A stretch of DNA of 64,000 nucleotides from Pseudomonas antarctica (GCF_001647715.1 NZ_CP015600.1:930001-994000); one strand, 5' to 3'. Positions 9,774-17,569 are shown, counted from the stretch's first letter. Notes: generated by a model not told the origin, from the sequence alone. Made by a program: numbers and translations.

Positions 9774-9801
9774 TTGACAGGGGTTTTTAAGATTGTAGAA
9801 T
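9774..9801 (+). promoter_or_regulatory. Sigma-70 promoter of the tRNA operon
   Basis: A perfect TTGACA (9774-9779) and TAGAAT (9796-9801) are separated by 16 bases. GCGCGCC follows directly, a GC-rich discriminator typical of stringently controlled stable-RNA promoters. It lies about 90 bases upstream of tRNA-Asn. The rest of the 303-base gap between clpB and tRNA-Asn holds only the clpB terminator and the tRNA leader. Confidence 0.85.
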
Positions 9802-9891
9802 AGCGCGCCTCAGAGACATGAACGTAGCGATACGGACAAGCCGAAGAGAAGGTTACAAAGTAGTAAAAGTTGTAAATTTGAAATATGTAGT

Positions 9892-9967
9892 TCCGTGATA
9901 GCTCAGTCGGTAGAGCAAATGACTGTTAATCATTGGGTCCCAGGTTCGAGTCCTGGTCACGGAGCCA
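9892..9967 (+). tRNA. tRNA-Asn (GTT)
   Basis: 76 bases, full cloverleaf. The acceptor stem pairs TCCGTGA with TCACGGA, the anticodon loop carries GTT, the T-arm has GGTTCGAGTCC, and the discriminator G is followed by encoded CCA. It is the first gene of the tRNA operon. Confidence 0.97.
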
Positions 9968-9977
9968 ATTTCAAAAC

Positions 9978-10054
9978 CGGGGTATAGCGCAGTCCGGTAG
10001 CGCGCCTGCTTTGGGAGCAGGATGTCAGGAGTTCGAATCCCCTTACCCCGACCA
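9978..10054 (+). tRNA. tRNA-Pro (TGG), copy 1
   Basis: 77 bases. The acceptor stem pairs CGGGGTA with TACCCCG, the anticodon is TGG in the TTTGGGA loop, and the discriminator A is followed by encoded CCA. It lies 10 bases after tRNA-Asn and is identical to the copy at 10228-10304. Confidence 0.97.
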
Positions 10055-10059
10055 TTTTT

Positions 10060-10135
10060 GGGTCGTTAGCTCAGTTGGTAGAGCAGTTGGCTTTTAACCA
10101 ATTGGTCGTAGGTTCGAATCCCACACGACCCACCA
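10060..10135 (+). tRNA. tRNA-Lys (TTT)
   Basis: 76 bases. The acceptor stem pairs GGGTCGT with ACGACCC, the anticodon is TTT in the CTTTTAA loop, and the discriminator A is followed by encoded CCA. It sits 5 bases after tRNA-Pro copy 1. Confidence 0.97.
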
Positions 10136-10200
10136 TTTTTGAGACCAGTTAACGCTGGAATCGAATCTTAAGATCAGAGGCCAAAAGCGCTGATCGAAGA

Positions 10201-10227
10201 AGGCGACTGAAAGGTCGCCTTTTTTTC
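10201..10227 (+). terminator. Rho-independent terminator between tRNA-Lys and tRNA-Pro copy 2
   Basis: Stem AGGCGAC / GTCGCCT with a TGAAAG loop and a T-run to 10226. The second tRNA-Pro begins at 10228, only one base after the T-run, so the terminator formally isolates that copy from the operon. Confidence 0.85.
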
Positions 10228-10304
10228 CGGGGTATAGCGCAGTCCGGTAGCGCGCCTGCTTTGGGAGCAGGATGTCAGGAGTTCGAATCCCCTTACCCCG
10301 ACCA
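10228..10304 (+). tRNA. tRNA-Pro (TGG), copy 2
   Basis: Exact 77-base duplicate of the tRNA-Pro at 9978-10054, including encoded CCA. It starts one base after an intrinsic terminator, and no convincing promoter of its own is visible in the 60 bases before that. Expression therefore probably depends on read-through. Confidence 0.95.
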
Positions 10305-10311
10305 TATTAAA

Positions 10312-10345
10312 AATCCTCGTATCGAAAGATACGGGGATTTTTTTT
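10312..10345 (+). terminator. Rho-independent terminator of the tRNA cluster
   Basis: A 12-base stem (arms at 10312-10323 and 10328-10339, one G-T pair) closed by a GAAA tetraloop and followed by T residues. Confidence 0.92.
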
Positions 10346-10379
10346 GTCTGCTGAAAAGCTAAGGCAGCACGCAAAAAAA

Positions 10380-10469
10380 TGTGGGAGCGGGCTTGCCTGC
10401 GATGGCGTCTTATCAGCTTGTATATCTTGTGCTGATCTACTGCCATCGCGGGCAAGCCCGCTCCCACAC
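10380..10469. repeat. REPIN (inverted REP pair, GCCTGCGATGGC type)
   Basis: Two REP sequences in inverted orientation. The left arm starts TGTGGGAGCGGGCTTGCC and the right arm ends in its reverse complement; about 35 variable bases form the loop. It lies between the tRNA terminator and the 3' end of ndh, the usual intergenic site for such elements in fluorescent pseudomonads. Confidence 0.9.
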
Positions 10470-10481
10470 TGCTGCGTGTTA

Positions 10482-11780
10482 TTAGTGCAATTTGAGCCTA
10501 GGCTCAGTCCCGCGCCCAATCTTGCTGCCCAGCATCAGCATCGCGGTGCGGAAAAAACCGTACAGCGCGACCTGGTGCATGCGGTACAGCGACACATAGA
10601 ACATCCGCGCCAGCCAACCTTCGAGCATCACACTGCCGGTCAGGTTGCCCATCAAGTTACCCACAGCCGAGAATCTCGACAGCGAGATCAGCGAGCCGTA
10701 GTCGGTGTACTTGTAGGACGGCAGGTCCTTGCCGTCGATCCGCAATTTCAGCGATTTGGCCAGCAATGACGCCTGCTGGTGAGCCGCCTGAGCGCGTGGT
10801 GGCACATTACGGTCGGTGCCCGTTTGTGGGCAGGCAGCGCAGTCCCCAAAGGCGAAGATGTTTTCGTCGCGGGTGGTCTGCAGCGTCGGCAACACCTGCA
10901 ATTGGTTGATGCGATTGGTTTCCAGCCCATCAATGTCCTTGAGGAAGGCCGGGGCGCGAATGCCGGCAGCCCACACCTTCAGGCTGGCAGGAATGACCTG
11001 GCCGCTGCTGGTGATCAAGGCATCGGCCGTCACTTCGCTGACCGCCGAGTTGGTCAATACCGTCACCCCGAGTTTCTCCAGGGTTTTATGCACAGGGCCG
11101 CCAATCCGCTCGGGCAGCGCAGGCAATACCCGCGGGCCGGCTTCGATGAGGGTGATGTGCATGTTTTCCGGTTTGATCCGGTCCAGGCCATAGGCCGCCA
11201 GTTCGTGAGCGGCATTGTGCAGTTCAGCGGCGAGCTCAACGCCCGTTGCCCCGGCGCCAACGATAGCTACGCTGATTTTTTCTTCCACATCGGTCTGGCC
11301 GGCGTGGGCGCGCAGATAGTGGTTGAGCAACTGCTGGTGGAACCGCTCGGCCTGTTTGCGGGTGTCGAGGAACAGGCAGTGCTGCGCTGCGCCCTCGGTG
11401 CCGAAATCGTTGGTGGTGCTACCGACCGCGATCACCAGGCTGTCATAGCCCAGTACGCGCGCGGGCACCAACTCACGGCCTTCTTCATCAAGGGTGGCGG
11501 CCAGCTGGATTTTCTTCTGTTCACGGTCAAGGCCGCTCATGCGCCCCAGCTGGAACTCGAAGTGGTTCCATTTGGCCTGGGCGACATAATTGAGTTCGTC
11601 TTCCGAAGAGTTCAGCGAACCGGCAGCCACCTCGTGCAGCAGGGGCTTCCAGATATGGGTCAGGTTAGTGTCCACCAGCGTGACGCTGGCGGTGCCGCGC
11701 TTGCCCAGAGTCTTACCCAGGCGGGTAGCCAACTCCAGGCCGCCGGCGCCGCCGCCGACGATAATAATACGATGGGTCAT
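10482..11780 (-). CDS. ndh: Type II NADH dehydrogenase (NDH-2)
   Basis: 432-residue single-subunit, non-proton-pumping NADH:quinone oxidoreductase. The first Rossmann motif VGGGAGGLELA near the N-terminus binds FAD. A second, IVGAGATGVELAAEL, binds NADH, and the FAFGDCAACP motif closes the FAD site. The hydrophobic and basic C-terminal region (MFYVSLYRMHQVALYGFFR) is the membrane-anchoring part of NDH-2. ATG 11780 is preferred over one 15 bases upstream because it begins MTHRIIIVGGG. It is followed on the same strand by nothing but a REPIN. Confidence 0.93.
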   Translation of the reverse strand: MTHRIIIVGGGAGGLELATRLGKTLGKRGTASVTLVDTNLTHIWKPLLHEVAAGSLNSSEDELNYVAQAKWNHFEFQLGRMSGLDREQKKIQLAATLDEEGRELVPARVLGYDSLVIAVGSTTNDFGTEGAAQHCLFLDTRKQAERFHQQLLNHYLRAHAGQTDVEEKISVAIVGAGATGVELAAELHNAAHELAAYGLDRIKPENMHITLIEAGPRVLPALPERIGGPVHKTLEKLGVTVLTNSAVSEVTADALITSSGQVIPASLKVWAAGIRAPAFLKDIDGLETNRINQLQVLPTLQTTRDENIFAFGDCAACPQTGTDRNVPPRAQAAHQQASLLAKSLKLRIDGKDLPSYKYTDYGSLISLSRFSAVGNLMGNLTGSVMLEGWLARMFYVSLYRMHQVALYGFFRTAMLMLGSKIGRGTEPRLKLH

Positions 11781-11840
11781 GGGGATATCTCGCAAGGCTA
11801 AAAGAAATCGGAGCAGTTACCCTCGCGAGCGCCAGGCAGC

Positions 11841-12014
11841 TCATAGCGTCAGGTAACTCAAAAGGCGGCTCAGCAGACCAAGGCCGATCACCGCCACCAG
11901 CACCACACCAAGGAGCAGCCAAGGCCGGAAAGGCTTGCGCTCGACTCGGTTTTGGGAGAGTTGCAGGTACTCTTCGACATGCTGTTGGTCATCGGGGTTC
12001 AGGCGGCTGGTCAT
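11841..12014 (-). CDS. DUF3094 family small membrane protein
   Basis: 57 residues. A charged N-terminal half (MTSRLNPDDQQHVEEYLQ) is followed by a single transmembrane segment (about residues 34-54, PWLLLGVVLVAVIGLGLL). I recognise it as DUF3094, conserved in Pseudomonas next to ndh; its function is not known. The ATG at 12014 is used because it matches the conserved N-terminus; an upstream ATG at 12041 would add nine residues. Confidence 0.75.
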   Translation of the reverse strand: MTSRLNPDDQQHVEEYLQLSQNRVERKPFRPWLLLGVVLVAVIGLGLLSRLLSYLTL

Positions 12015-12103
12015 AAAGGCCTCGTCAGGTAGACGTTGCAAAAGGGCGCCACGTTACAGTCAGGGGATTGGCGGTCTCGCCACAAGCGTAGCCTGTGCCC
12101 GCG

Positions 12104-12733
12104 TCACAGGCTGATGCCTACGTCGAATACTATGCTGCGCCCCAGGTTGTTGCGCAAGAAGTCCGGTGCGTCCGGGTGGGCGAACAGCACGCGGGCAAAG
12201 GTGGGGCCTACCAGTGACAGCGAGCGCCAACCCTGGCGCAGGTATTCGGTGGGCGGCGGGAAATGGCTGTTGAGGTCCAGCACTTCACGTTTGAGGCTGG
12301 TGAAGGCAATGAGATCCAGCTCGCCCAGGTCCATCCCGCGTTCCTTATAGTTATGGGCTTTTTTGCGCAGCGTCGGCGCCAGGCGCAGCAAGAACTCATG
12401 GGCGGGGATGCGACGCGGCTTGGCCTCGCGACGCACCAGTTGGCTCAGGGAAAACGCACTGCGTCGGCGCAGCAACTCATCGCGCCATTCGTCGTTCAGG
12501 CGGCGGCCCTCATCCAGCACGAAAAACACCTCGAAGCTGGCGTCGCGAAACAACACGTCAGGCGGCTCTTGCCCCGCGGGGTGAAATTCCTCGGCGCGGT
12601 AGGGCACATTCAAGCCTTGCAGCAGGCGCTGGCAGACCCAACGCTCACGCTCCCATTTGCGGGCATTGGACAGGAACGCGTTGGCTTGTTCGGCCGCTAC
12701 GGTGAGCAGGCGCAGATAATCTGAGTCATCCAT
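12104..12733 (-). CDS. DUF1780 family protein (putative endonuclease-like)
   Basis: 209 residues, soluble, strongly charged. Distinctive blocks are SNARKWERERWVCQRLL, EEFHPAGQEPPDVLFRDASFEVFFVLDEGRRLNDEW and DLGELDLIAFTSLKREVLDLNSHFPPPTEYLRQGWRSLSLVG. I recognise it as DUF1780, a family near-universal in Pseudomonas. The conserved D-V-x-F / E-V-F-F-V-L-D-E pattern suggests a PD-(D/E)XK-like core, which is the basis of the putative endonuclease label; no activity is established. It starts 102 bases from a divergent small ORF. Confidence 0.78.
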   Translation of the reverse strand: MDDSDYLRLLTVAAEQANAFLSNARKWERERWVCQRLLQGLNVPYRAEEFHPAGQEPPDVLFRDASFEVFFVLDEGRRLNDEWRDELLRRRSAFSLSQLVRREAKPRRIPAHEFLLRLAPTLRKKAHNYKERGMDLGELDLIAFTSLKREVLDLNSHFPPPTEYLRQGWRSLSLVGPTFARVLFAHPDAPDFLRNNLGRSIVFDVGISL

Positions 12734-12835
12734 ATTTGCAGCTTAGCGTTCAAATGATGACCACAGGAAGTCTTGCTTTAAAACGGCGGTGTAGACTGGC
12801 TACTCGACCGTTATGCCGAGCAGGGAGAGTGTGCT

Positions 12836-12928
12836 GTGAAGTTTTTTGCGGTGTTGTTGCTAAGTCTGTTGCCCGTTTTGGCCCAGGCCGCCGAACTGCA
12901 TGAGGCACTGGAGCAGGTGAAGCCGTGA
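12836..12928 (+). CDS. Possible 30-residue secreted or leader peptide
   Basis: A GTG start with CAGGGAGAG seven to eight bases upstream opens a 30-codon frame. The product begins MKFFAVLLLSLLPVLAQA, a textbook Sec signal peptide, and then has only a dozen charged residues. Its stop TGA overlaps the GTG start of the next gene (GTGA), suggesting translational coupling. It may be a leader peptide, a tiny secreted protein, or the remnant of a longer gene cut by a frameshift. I do not recognise a family. Confidence 0.45.
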   Translation: MKFFAVLLLSLLPVLAQAAELHEALEQVKP

Positions 12929-13614
12929 TCAGCGCCGCCGTACTGGCGCCGGAAACCCTTGGCATCGGCTGGCTTTTGTACGCGCCGCTGGTGATGTGGG
13001 CGATTTTGCGATCGCCGTGGGTTGAGCTGTTTGCAGACCGCAGGCGCCAGCATCTGCTGTTTGGGACGGTGTTCGCGTTGTTCATGTTGTGGCTGGTGCG
13101 CCGGGATTTCGATACCGGTGTTTCCTACCACTTTATCGGCATGACCGCCGTGACCCTGCTACTCGACTGGCCTTTGGCAATCGTTGGTGGGTTAGCGGCT
13201 CAGTTGGGGTTGGTGTTGCTGGGGCGCCAGGACTTGGCCGCCGTGGGTATTAACGGCCTATTGTTGATCGTGTTGCCGGTGCTGGTCACGGAAGGCTGTG
13301 CATGGCTGGTAGAACGCGCGCAGCCACGCAACCCCTTCGTCTATATCTTCTGCTCCGGCTTTTTTGCCGCCGCGCTGTCGGCACTGCTCTGCCTGTTGGC
13401 CGCATTGGGTCTGCTGTGGTTCGACGGCCGTTTTGCAATGCCGGAATGGCTGGAAGACTTCGTCGGTTACCTGTGGCTGATCATTTTCCCCGAAGCGTTT
13501 ATCAACGGCATGGTCATTAGTGCCCTGGTGGTGTTTTGCCCTGAGTGGCTGGAGACATTCAATCGCACGCGCTACCTCTCGGCACCGTGGAAGGACGACG
13601 ATTCGCGGCGTTGA
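12925..13614 (+). CDS. CbiM-like energy-coupling factor transporter permease
   Basis: 229-residue integral membrane protein with about six hydrophobic helices. The pattern (LGIGWLLYAPLVMWAI at the N-terminus, repeated VGI/GLLLIVLPV helices, the FPEAFINGMVISALVVF segment) fits the CbiM/energy-coupling factor permease family annotated at this position in Pseudomonas. The genes for the usual partners (CbiN, the CbiQ transmembrane partner, the CbiO ATPase) are not nearby, so the substrate is unknown. It starts with GTG, overlapping the stop of the upstream small ORF. Confidence 0.65.
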   Translation: MISAAVLAPETLGIGWLLYAPLVMWAILRSPWVELFADRRRQHLLFGTVFALFMLWLVRRDFDTGVSYHFIGMTAVTLLLDWPLAIVGGLAAQLGLVLLGRQDLAAVGINGLLLIVLPVLVTEGCAWLVERAQPRNPFVYIFCSGFFAAALSALLCLLAALGLLWFDGRFAMPEWLEDFVGYLWLIIFPEAFINGMVISALVVFCPEWLETFNRTRYLSAPWKDDDSRR

Positions 13615-13678
13615 CCCAGATCAAATCCCATGCAGGCGCACAGGCTCATTCTTTGCAAAATTTCCGGGAGCAACGATC

Positions 13679-13894
13679 ATGAGTGTGTACGAGTGGGCAC
13701 GGCAGGAATTGCGCAGAAGCCAGGACGCAGCACAGGAAGTCGGTTTTGACCCCGGCTTGACCCTACGCGCCATGCTCAGCGCCGTGGTGCAGCAGAGCAA
13801 GGGCGTACGCAGTTTTGAAGACTTGGCCGACGAGCTGCAATACCTTGCAGAGAATCTCGACGACCAGCAGGAATATGCCTTTATGCGGCCTTAA
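13679..13894 (+). CDS. Conserved hypothetical protein, 71 residues
   Basis: A small acidic helical protein starting [16 protein letters not shown] with a good ribosome site (GGGAG, eight bases upstream). It has no signal peptide or membrane segment and no catalytic motif. It converges on yacG and overlaps its end by 4 bases. A similar small gene accompanies yacG in other pseudomonads; no function can be assigned. Confidence 0.65.
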   Translation: MSVYEWARQELRRSQDAAQEVGFDPGLTLRAMLSAVVQQSKGVRSFEDLADELQYLAENLDDQQEYAFMRP

Positions 13895-14091
13895 TGGCGC
13901 AGCGGCAGATCTTCGGAGAACAGTTCGTCCTCTGCATCCGGGCTGACCGGAATCTTGTGTTCTTCCGACGCCCAGGCACCGAGGTCGATAAGTTTGCAAC
14001 GGTCCGAGCAGAACGGCCGGTTGGGGTTGGTCGCTGTCCATTCTACGGGGGCACCGCAGGTTGGGCATTCGACGGTCAGGGGTTGGCTCAT
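13891..14091 (-). CDS. yacG: DNA gyrase inhibitor YacG
   Basis: 66-residue zinc protein. The four zinc ligands C9, C12, C28 and C32 are in the arrangement CPTC...FCSDRC, followed by [16 protein letters not shown] and an acidic disordered tail. Family knowledge: YacG binds the GyrB TOPRIM region and inhibits gyrase. It is immediately downstream of coaE with a 4-base overlap, and belongs to the pilC-pilD-coaE-yacG unit as in other pseudomonads. Confidence 0.93.
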   Translation of the reverse strand: MSQPLTVECPTCGAPVEWTATNPNRPFCSDRCKLIDLGAWASEEHKIPVSPDAEDELFSEDLPLRH

Positions 14092-14711
14092 GATCGGCCT
14101 CCACGCAAAGTAAGGTAAAAGTGGTGCAGTCGCTCGACCTCGCTGTGCAGCCAGGCGAGGTCCTGGTCATTGACCAGCACGTCATCGGCATGGTTCAGGC
14201 GGTCTTCGCGGCTGGACTGGGCCTTGAGGATCGCCTGCACCTGATGTTCGCTGATGCCGTCGCGCTGCAGGGTACGCTGAATCTGCAGTGATTGCGGCAC
14301 GTCTATCACCAGGATGCGCTGGGTCATGCTGTACTGGCCGGACTCGATCAGCAGCGGCGACACCAGAATCGCGTAAGGCGAACGCGCGCGCGCCAGATGG
14401 CTGCGAATCTCCTCGCCAATCAACGGGTGCAGCAAGGCTTCCAGCCAGCGGCGCTCCTCAGGTGATTCAAAGATCAGCTTACGCAACGCGGCGCGGTCGA
14501 GTTGGCCGTCGGGCAGAAGCACGCCGGCACCGAAATGCTCGGCGATCCGCGCCAGTGCCGGCCGGCCGGGCTCGACCACCCAGCGTGCGGCATGGTCGGC
14601 GTCGACCGAATCAATGCCCAGGTCGATAAAGTGCTGGGCGGCTGCGCTTTTGCCGCTGCCGATACCGCCAGTAAGGCCAAGAATCCAGGGTGTTGCGACA
14701 GAAGTGGTCAT
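14088..14711 (-). CDS. coaE: Dephospho-CoA kinase CoaE
   Basis: 207 residues. The P-loop GGIGSGKS is at residues 15-22, followed by [14 protein letters not shown] and the [12 protein letters not shown] lid region of the CoaE family. It phosphorylates the ribose 3'-OH of dephospho-CoA in the last step of CoA synthesis. The ATG at 14711 overlaps the pilD stop by 4 bases, and its own stop overlaps yacG by 4, so all are probably co-translated. Confidence 0.95.
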   Translation of the reverse strand: MTTSVATPWILGLTGGIGSGKSAAAQHFIDLGIDSVDADHAARWVVEPGRPALARIAEHFGAGVLLPDGQLDRAALRKLIFESPEERRWLEALLHPLIGEEIRSHLARARSPYAILVSPLLIESGQYSMTQRILVIDVPQSLQIQRTLQRDGISEHQVQAILKAQSSREDRLNHADDVLVNDQDLAWLHSEVERLHHFYLTLRGGRS

Positions 14712-15574
14712 CTGAAACCGACAGACTGCAAATAGAAGTCGGTTATTTGACCACCCCAGAGCAATGCAATCCAGCCGGCAATTGCCAGGCACGGGCCAAA
14801 CGGCATCGGTATCGAAGCCTGGGACCTGCGCAAGCGCATCAGGATCAAGCCGGCGAGCACGCCTAGCAGCGATGAGATCAGTAGCGTCATCGGCAGAATC
14901 TGCCAACCACCCCAGGCACCGAGCAGGGCCAATAACTTGAAGTCGCCATAGCCCATGCCGTCCTTGCCGGTGATCAGCTTGAACAGCCAGAACACCGTCC
15001 ACAGGCTCATATAGCCTATGACTGCGCCCCACAGCGCATTGGGCAGCGTCGTCAACACGTCGAAGCTATTGAGGATCAGCCCGAGCCATAGCAGCGGCAA
15101 CACCAGAACGTCCGGCAACAGTTGATGATCCACGTCGATCAGGCTCATGGCCAGCAACCCCCAGCTCAACACCATCACCGCGCCAGCTTGCCAACCGAAA
15201 CCAAAATGCCAGGCAACCAGAGCTGAGCCCAGCGCGCAGGCCAGTTCGGTGATGGGGTAGCGGCTACTGATAGGTTCACGACAATGGGCGCAACGGCCCC
15301 TGAGTATCAGGTAGCTGAGCAGCGGGATATTTTCCCAGGCACGAATCGGCTGGTCGCAATGCGGGCAGCAGGAGTTGGGGTGTATCAGGTTGTAAGTGGG
15401 GTTCGCGCGATCGGCAGGCAAGCCCAGCACTTCCTGGGCTTGGGCACGCCATTCGCGCTCGAGCATCTTTGGCAGACGCCACACCAGCACGTTGATGAAG
15501 CTGCCGACGATCAGGCCCAGAGCGAGCGCCATCCCGATAAAGACCCATGATTGTTCGCTGGGCAGCAGGCTCAA
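14708..15574 (-). CDS. pilD: Type IV prepilin peptidase / N-methyltransferase PilD
   Basis: 288-residue polytopic inner membrane aspartyl protease that cleaves and N-methylates type IV pilins and type II secretion pseudopilins. Two CxxC pairs (C70/C73 and C95/C98) form the cytoplasmic zinc/structural loop. The catalytic aspartates are in SLIDVDH (D147/D149) and in the GYGD motif (D211). It starts four bases inside the end of pilC and runs into coaE. It would process the pilins at both pil loci of this window and any Xcp/Gsp system elsewhere. Confidence 0.95.
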   Translation of the reverse strand: MSLLPSEQSWVFIGMALALGLIVGSFINVLVWRLPKMLEREWRAQAQEVLGLPADRANPTYNLIHPNSCCPHCDQPIRAWENIPLLSYLILRGRCAHCREPISSRYPITELACALGSALVAWHFGFGWQAGAVMVLSWGLLAMSLIDVDHQLLPDVLVLPLLWLGLILNSFDVLTTLPNALWGAVIGYMSLWTVFWLFKLITGKDGMGYGDFKLLALLGAWGGWQILPMTLLISSLLGVLAGLILMRLRRSQASIPMPFGPCLAIAGWIALLWGGQITDFYLQSVGFR

Positions 15575-16779
15575 AATGCCGACCCCAGCTGGAAGACCGG
15601 CAGGTACATGGCGATCACCAATGCACCGACAATGCCCCCCAATATCACCATGATGAGCGGCTCCATCAGGCTGGTGAGGTTGTCGACCAGATTCTCCACG
15701 TCGGCCTCAAAATGCTGGGCAACTTTTTCCAGCATGCGGTCCAGGGTGCCCGATTCTTCACCGATCGCTGTCATCTGGATCGCCATGCCGGGGAACAGGC
15801 CGCTATGCGCCATGGAGTGATTCAACTGCATGCCTGTGGATACGTCTTGACGCATCTGTTCGATCGCCTTTTTGAACAAACCATTGCCTGTCGCACCCGC
15901 CACGGAGTCCAGGGCCTGCACCAACGGCACGCCCGCTGCAAAAGTCGTTGAAAGTGTACGGGCGTAGCGGGCAACGGCGGATTTTCTCAGCAGTGTGCCT
16001 GCCAGGGGCACCTTCAACAAACCGCTATCGAGGCCGTGACGAAAACCGGGGGAAGCCCGATAAGCCTGGCGCAGCCCGGCAATGGTAGCGCCCAGGCCCA
16101 GCGCGACCATCCACCAGGCGTGTTGCAGGAATTCGGACAGGGCAATGACCTTCAAGGTAAAGCCTGGCAGCTCGCCGTCGACCCCGCTAAAAAGGCTCTG
16201 AAACTGCGGTACCACGTGGATGAGCAGGATTGCACTGACCACGCAGGCGACCACGATGACTGCGCAGGGGTAGGTCATGGCCTTTTTGATTCGCGCCTTG
16301 AGCTGCTGGCTTTTTTCCAGGTGTACCGCCACCCGCTCCAGCAAGGTTTCCAGGGCACCGGCCTGTTCGCCCGCAGCGATCAGGTTGCAATACAGTTCAT
16401 CGAAGTAGCGCGGTTGTTTGCGCAGTGCTGCCGCCAGGTTGTTCCCGGCGGCGATCTCCTGTTTCAAGCCCTTTATCAGCTCGCGCATCTGTCGGTGTTC
16501 GAAGCCTTCGCTGATGATGTCGAAGGCTTGCAGCAGCGGTATGCCGGCCTTCAGCAATGTCGCCAGTTGGCGGGTGAACAGGGCAATATCTGCCGGTTTT
16601 ACTGGCGGCGCAAAGCTTGGCAGGTGCGAGGTTTTTTTGCGCACGCGGCCGGGGCAGATTCCTTGCTGGCGCAGTTGCGCCTTGATCAGCGCAAGGTTAT
16701 GGCCTGCGGTTTGCCCTGAGACCCTGCGCCCTTTGCGGTTGATGCCTTCCCAGGCGTAGATCGTTGCAGCTTCATTCAT
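15571..16779 (-). CDS. pilC: Type IV pilus inner membrane platform protein PilC
   Basis: Predicted 402-residue GspF/PilC protein. It has two repeated cytoplasmic T2SSF domains (starting near FTRQLATLLKAGIPLLQAFDII and YARTLSTTFAAGVPLVQALDSVAG), each followed by hydrophobic segments. PilC is the inner membrane platform on which PilB and PilT ATPases act. The ATG at 16779 (MNEAATIYAWEG) is preferred; an in-frame start 15 bases upstream is possible. In most pseudomonads pilB lies between pilA and pilC; here only about 200 bases separate the divergent pilA and pilC starts. Confidence 0.93.
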   Translation of the reverse strand: MNEAATIYAWEGINRKGRRVSGQTAGHNLALIKAQLRQQGICPGRVRKKTSHLPSFAPPVKPADIALFTRQLATLLKAGIPLLQAFDIISEGFEHRQMRELIKGLKQEIAAGNNLAAALRKQPRYFDELYCNLIAAGEQAGALETLLERVAVHLEKSQQLKARIKKAMTYPCAVIVVACVVSAILLIHVVPQFQSLFSGVDGELPGFTLKVIALSEFLQHAWWMVALGLGATIAGLRQAYRASPGFRHGLDSGLLKVPLAGTLLRKSAVARYARTLSTTFAAGVPLVQALDSVAGATGNGLFKKAIEQMRQDVSTGMQLNHSMAHSGLFPGMAIQMTAIGEESGTLDRMLEKVAQHFEADVENLVDNLTSLMEPLIMVILGGIVGALVIAMYLPVFQLGSAF

Positions 16780-16981
16780 GTCATGTGTCCGCACACCGGT
16801 AGTCGTAGATTTACAGCTTAGTCAGGTGATGGATTCCGGCAGGTCGGCAGTGAAGGATAAAATGTCAGAATGTGCGTCTTGTGCGCGTTTGGCCGCTCGC
16901 GGATGAGTACACTGGCGCCGCTGCAAAATGCGGGGCGCAGGACGCGCCTTGATATGGTTTCTATTCTGGAGAGTGAATGTG

Positions 16982-17395
16982 ATGCGTCAGAAAGGCTTCA
17001 CCTTGATCGAGCTGTTGATCGTCGTGGCAATCATCGGCATTTTGGCCACGATCGGTTTGCCCATGTATACCAAGTACCAGGCCAAGGCCAAGTTTACGGC
17101 GGGGTTGGCTGAAGTCTCCGCGTTGAAGGCCGGTTTCGAAGACACCCTTAACCAGGGCACCGTGCCGACACTGGCCTTGATCGGTGGCACCAGCCCAACC
17201 GCCAACTGCACGATCGAGGTGGCAGGCGATGTGGCCACCGGCACCGGTTCCATCCGTTGTGAAATTCTCGATGCGCCCGCTCCCGTGCTGGGCAAGACCA
17301 TCACGTTGACGCGCAGTGCCACCACCGGCTGGAAGTGTGCAACCACGGCTGACGCTCAATACGTTGCCAAGGGCTGCGGCGCCGACGGAGCATAA
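16982..17395 (+). CDS. pilA: Major type IV pilin PilA
   Basis: 137-residue type IVa pilin. A five-residue leader MRQKG is cleaved before FTLIELLIVVAIIGILATIGLPMYTKYQAKAK, the canonical pilin helix with +5 Glu. The C-terminal part has four cysteines; the last two (WKCATT and AKGCGAD) fit the disulfide-bonded D-region. GGAG lies about 8 bases before the ATG. It is divergent from pilC. I looked for the RpoN promoter that drives P. aeruginosa pilA and did not find a convincing -24/-12 element. Confidence 0.9.
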   Translation: MRQKGFTLIELLIVVAIIGILATIGLPMYTKYQAKAKFTAGLAEVSALKAGFEDTLNQGTVPTLALIGGTSPTANCTIEVAGDVATGTGSIRCEILDAPAPVLGKTITLTRSATTGWKCATTADAQYVAKGCGADGA

Positions 17396-17459
17396 CGGTT
17401 GCTGGGCGGCAGGCGAGTTAGTTGCTGCATGCCCAATGCGGTGCTAGCTTTAGCCCACC

Positions 17460-17532
17460 GCCCGTGTAGCTCAGCCGGTAGAGCAGCGCACTCGTAACGC
17501 GAAGGTCGCAGGTTCGATTCCTGTCTCGGGCA
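17460..17532 (+). tRNA. tRNA-Thr (CGT), CCA not encoded
   Basis: 73 bases to the discriminator A. The acceptor pairs GCCCGTG with CTCGGGC, the anticodon is CGT in the loop CTCGTAA, and the T-arm has GGTTCGATTCC. The following bases are CAA instead of CCA, as if one C had been lost, unlike the four other tRNAs in this window, which all encode CCA. The A-C pair in the anticodon stem and U-U pair in the acceptor seem usual for this Pseudomonas tRNA. It lies downstream of pilA, as in P. aeruginosa. Confidence 0.9.
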
Positions 17533-17533
17533 C

Positions 17534-17569
17534 AAAGGCAACACTGTTTTCAAAGGCAACACTGTTTTC
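17534..17569. repeat. Tandem direct repeat, 2 x 18 bp
   Basis: AAAGGCAACACTGTTTTC occurs twice without a gap (17534-17551 and 17552-17569), starting inside the degenerate CCA end of tRNA-Thr. It looks like a slippage or recombination scar at a tRNA 3' end. Confidence 0.9.

Noticed and set aside
10174..10467. Minus-strand frame with GVRGFELLTSCSQ
   Set aside because: Antisense of tRNA-Pro copy 2 and the REPIN; no coding features.
16870..16981. Possible RpoN promoter for pilA
   Set aside because: A TGGC followed by TGCA is present, but the GG to GC spacing is 7 bases instead of 10.
17356..17562. Minus-strand frame with CPRQESNLRPSRYECAALPAE
   Set aside because: It is the antisense reading of tRNA-Thr, a well-known source of spurious database proteins.
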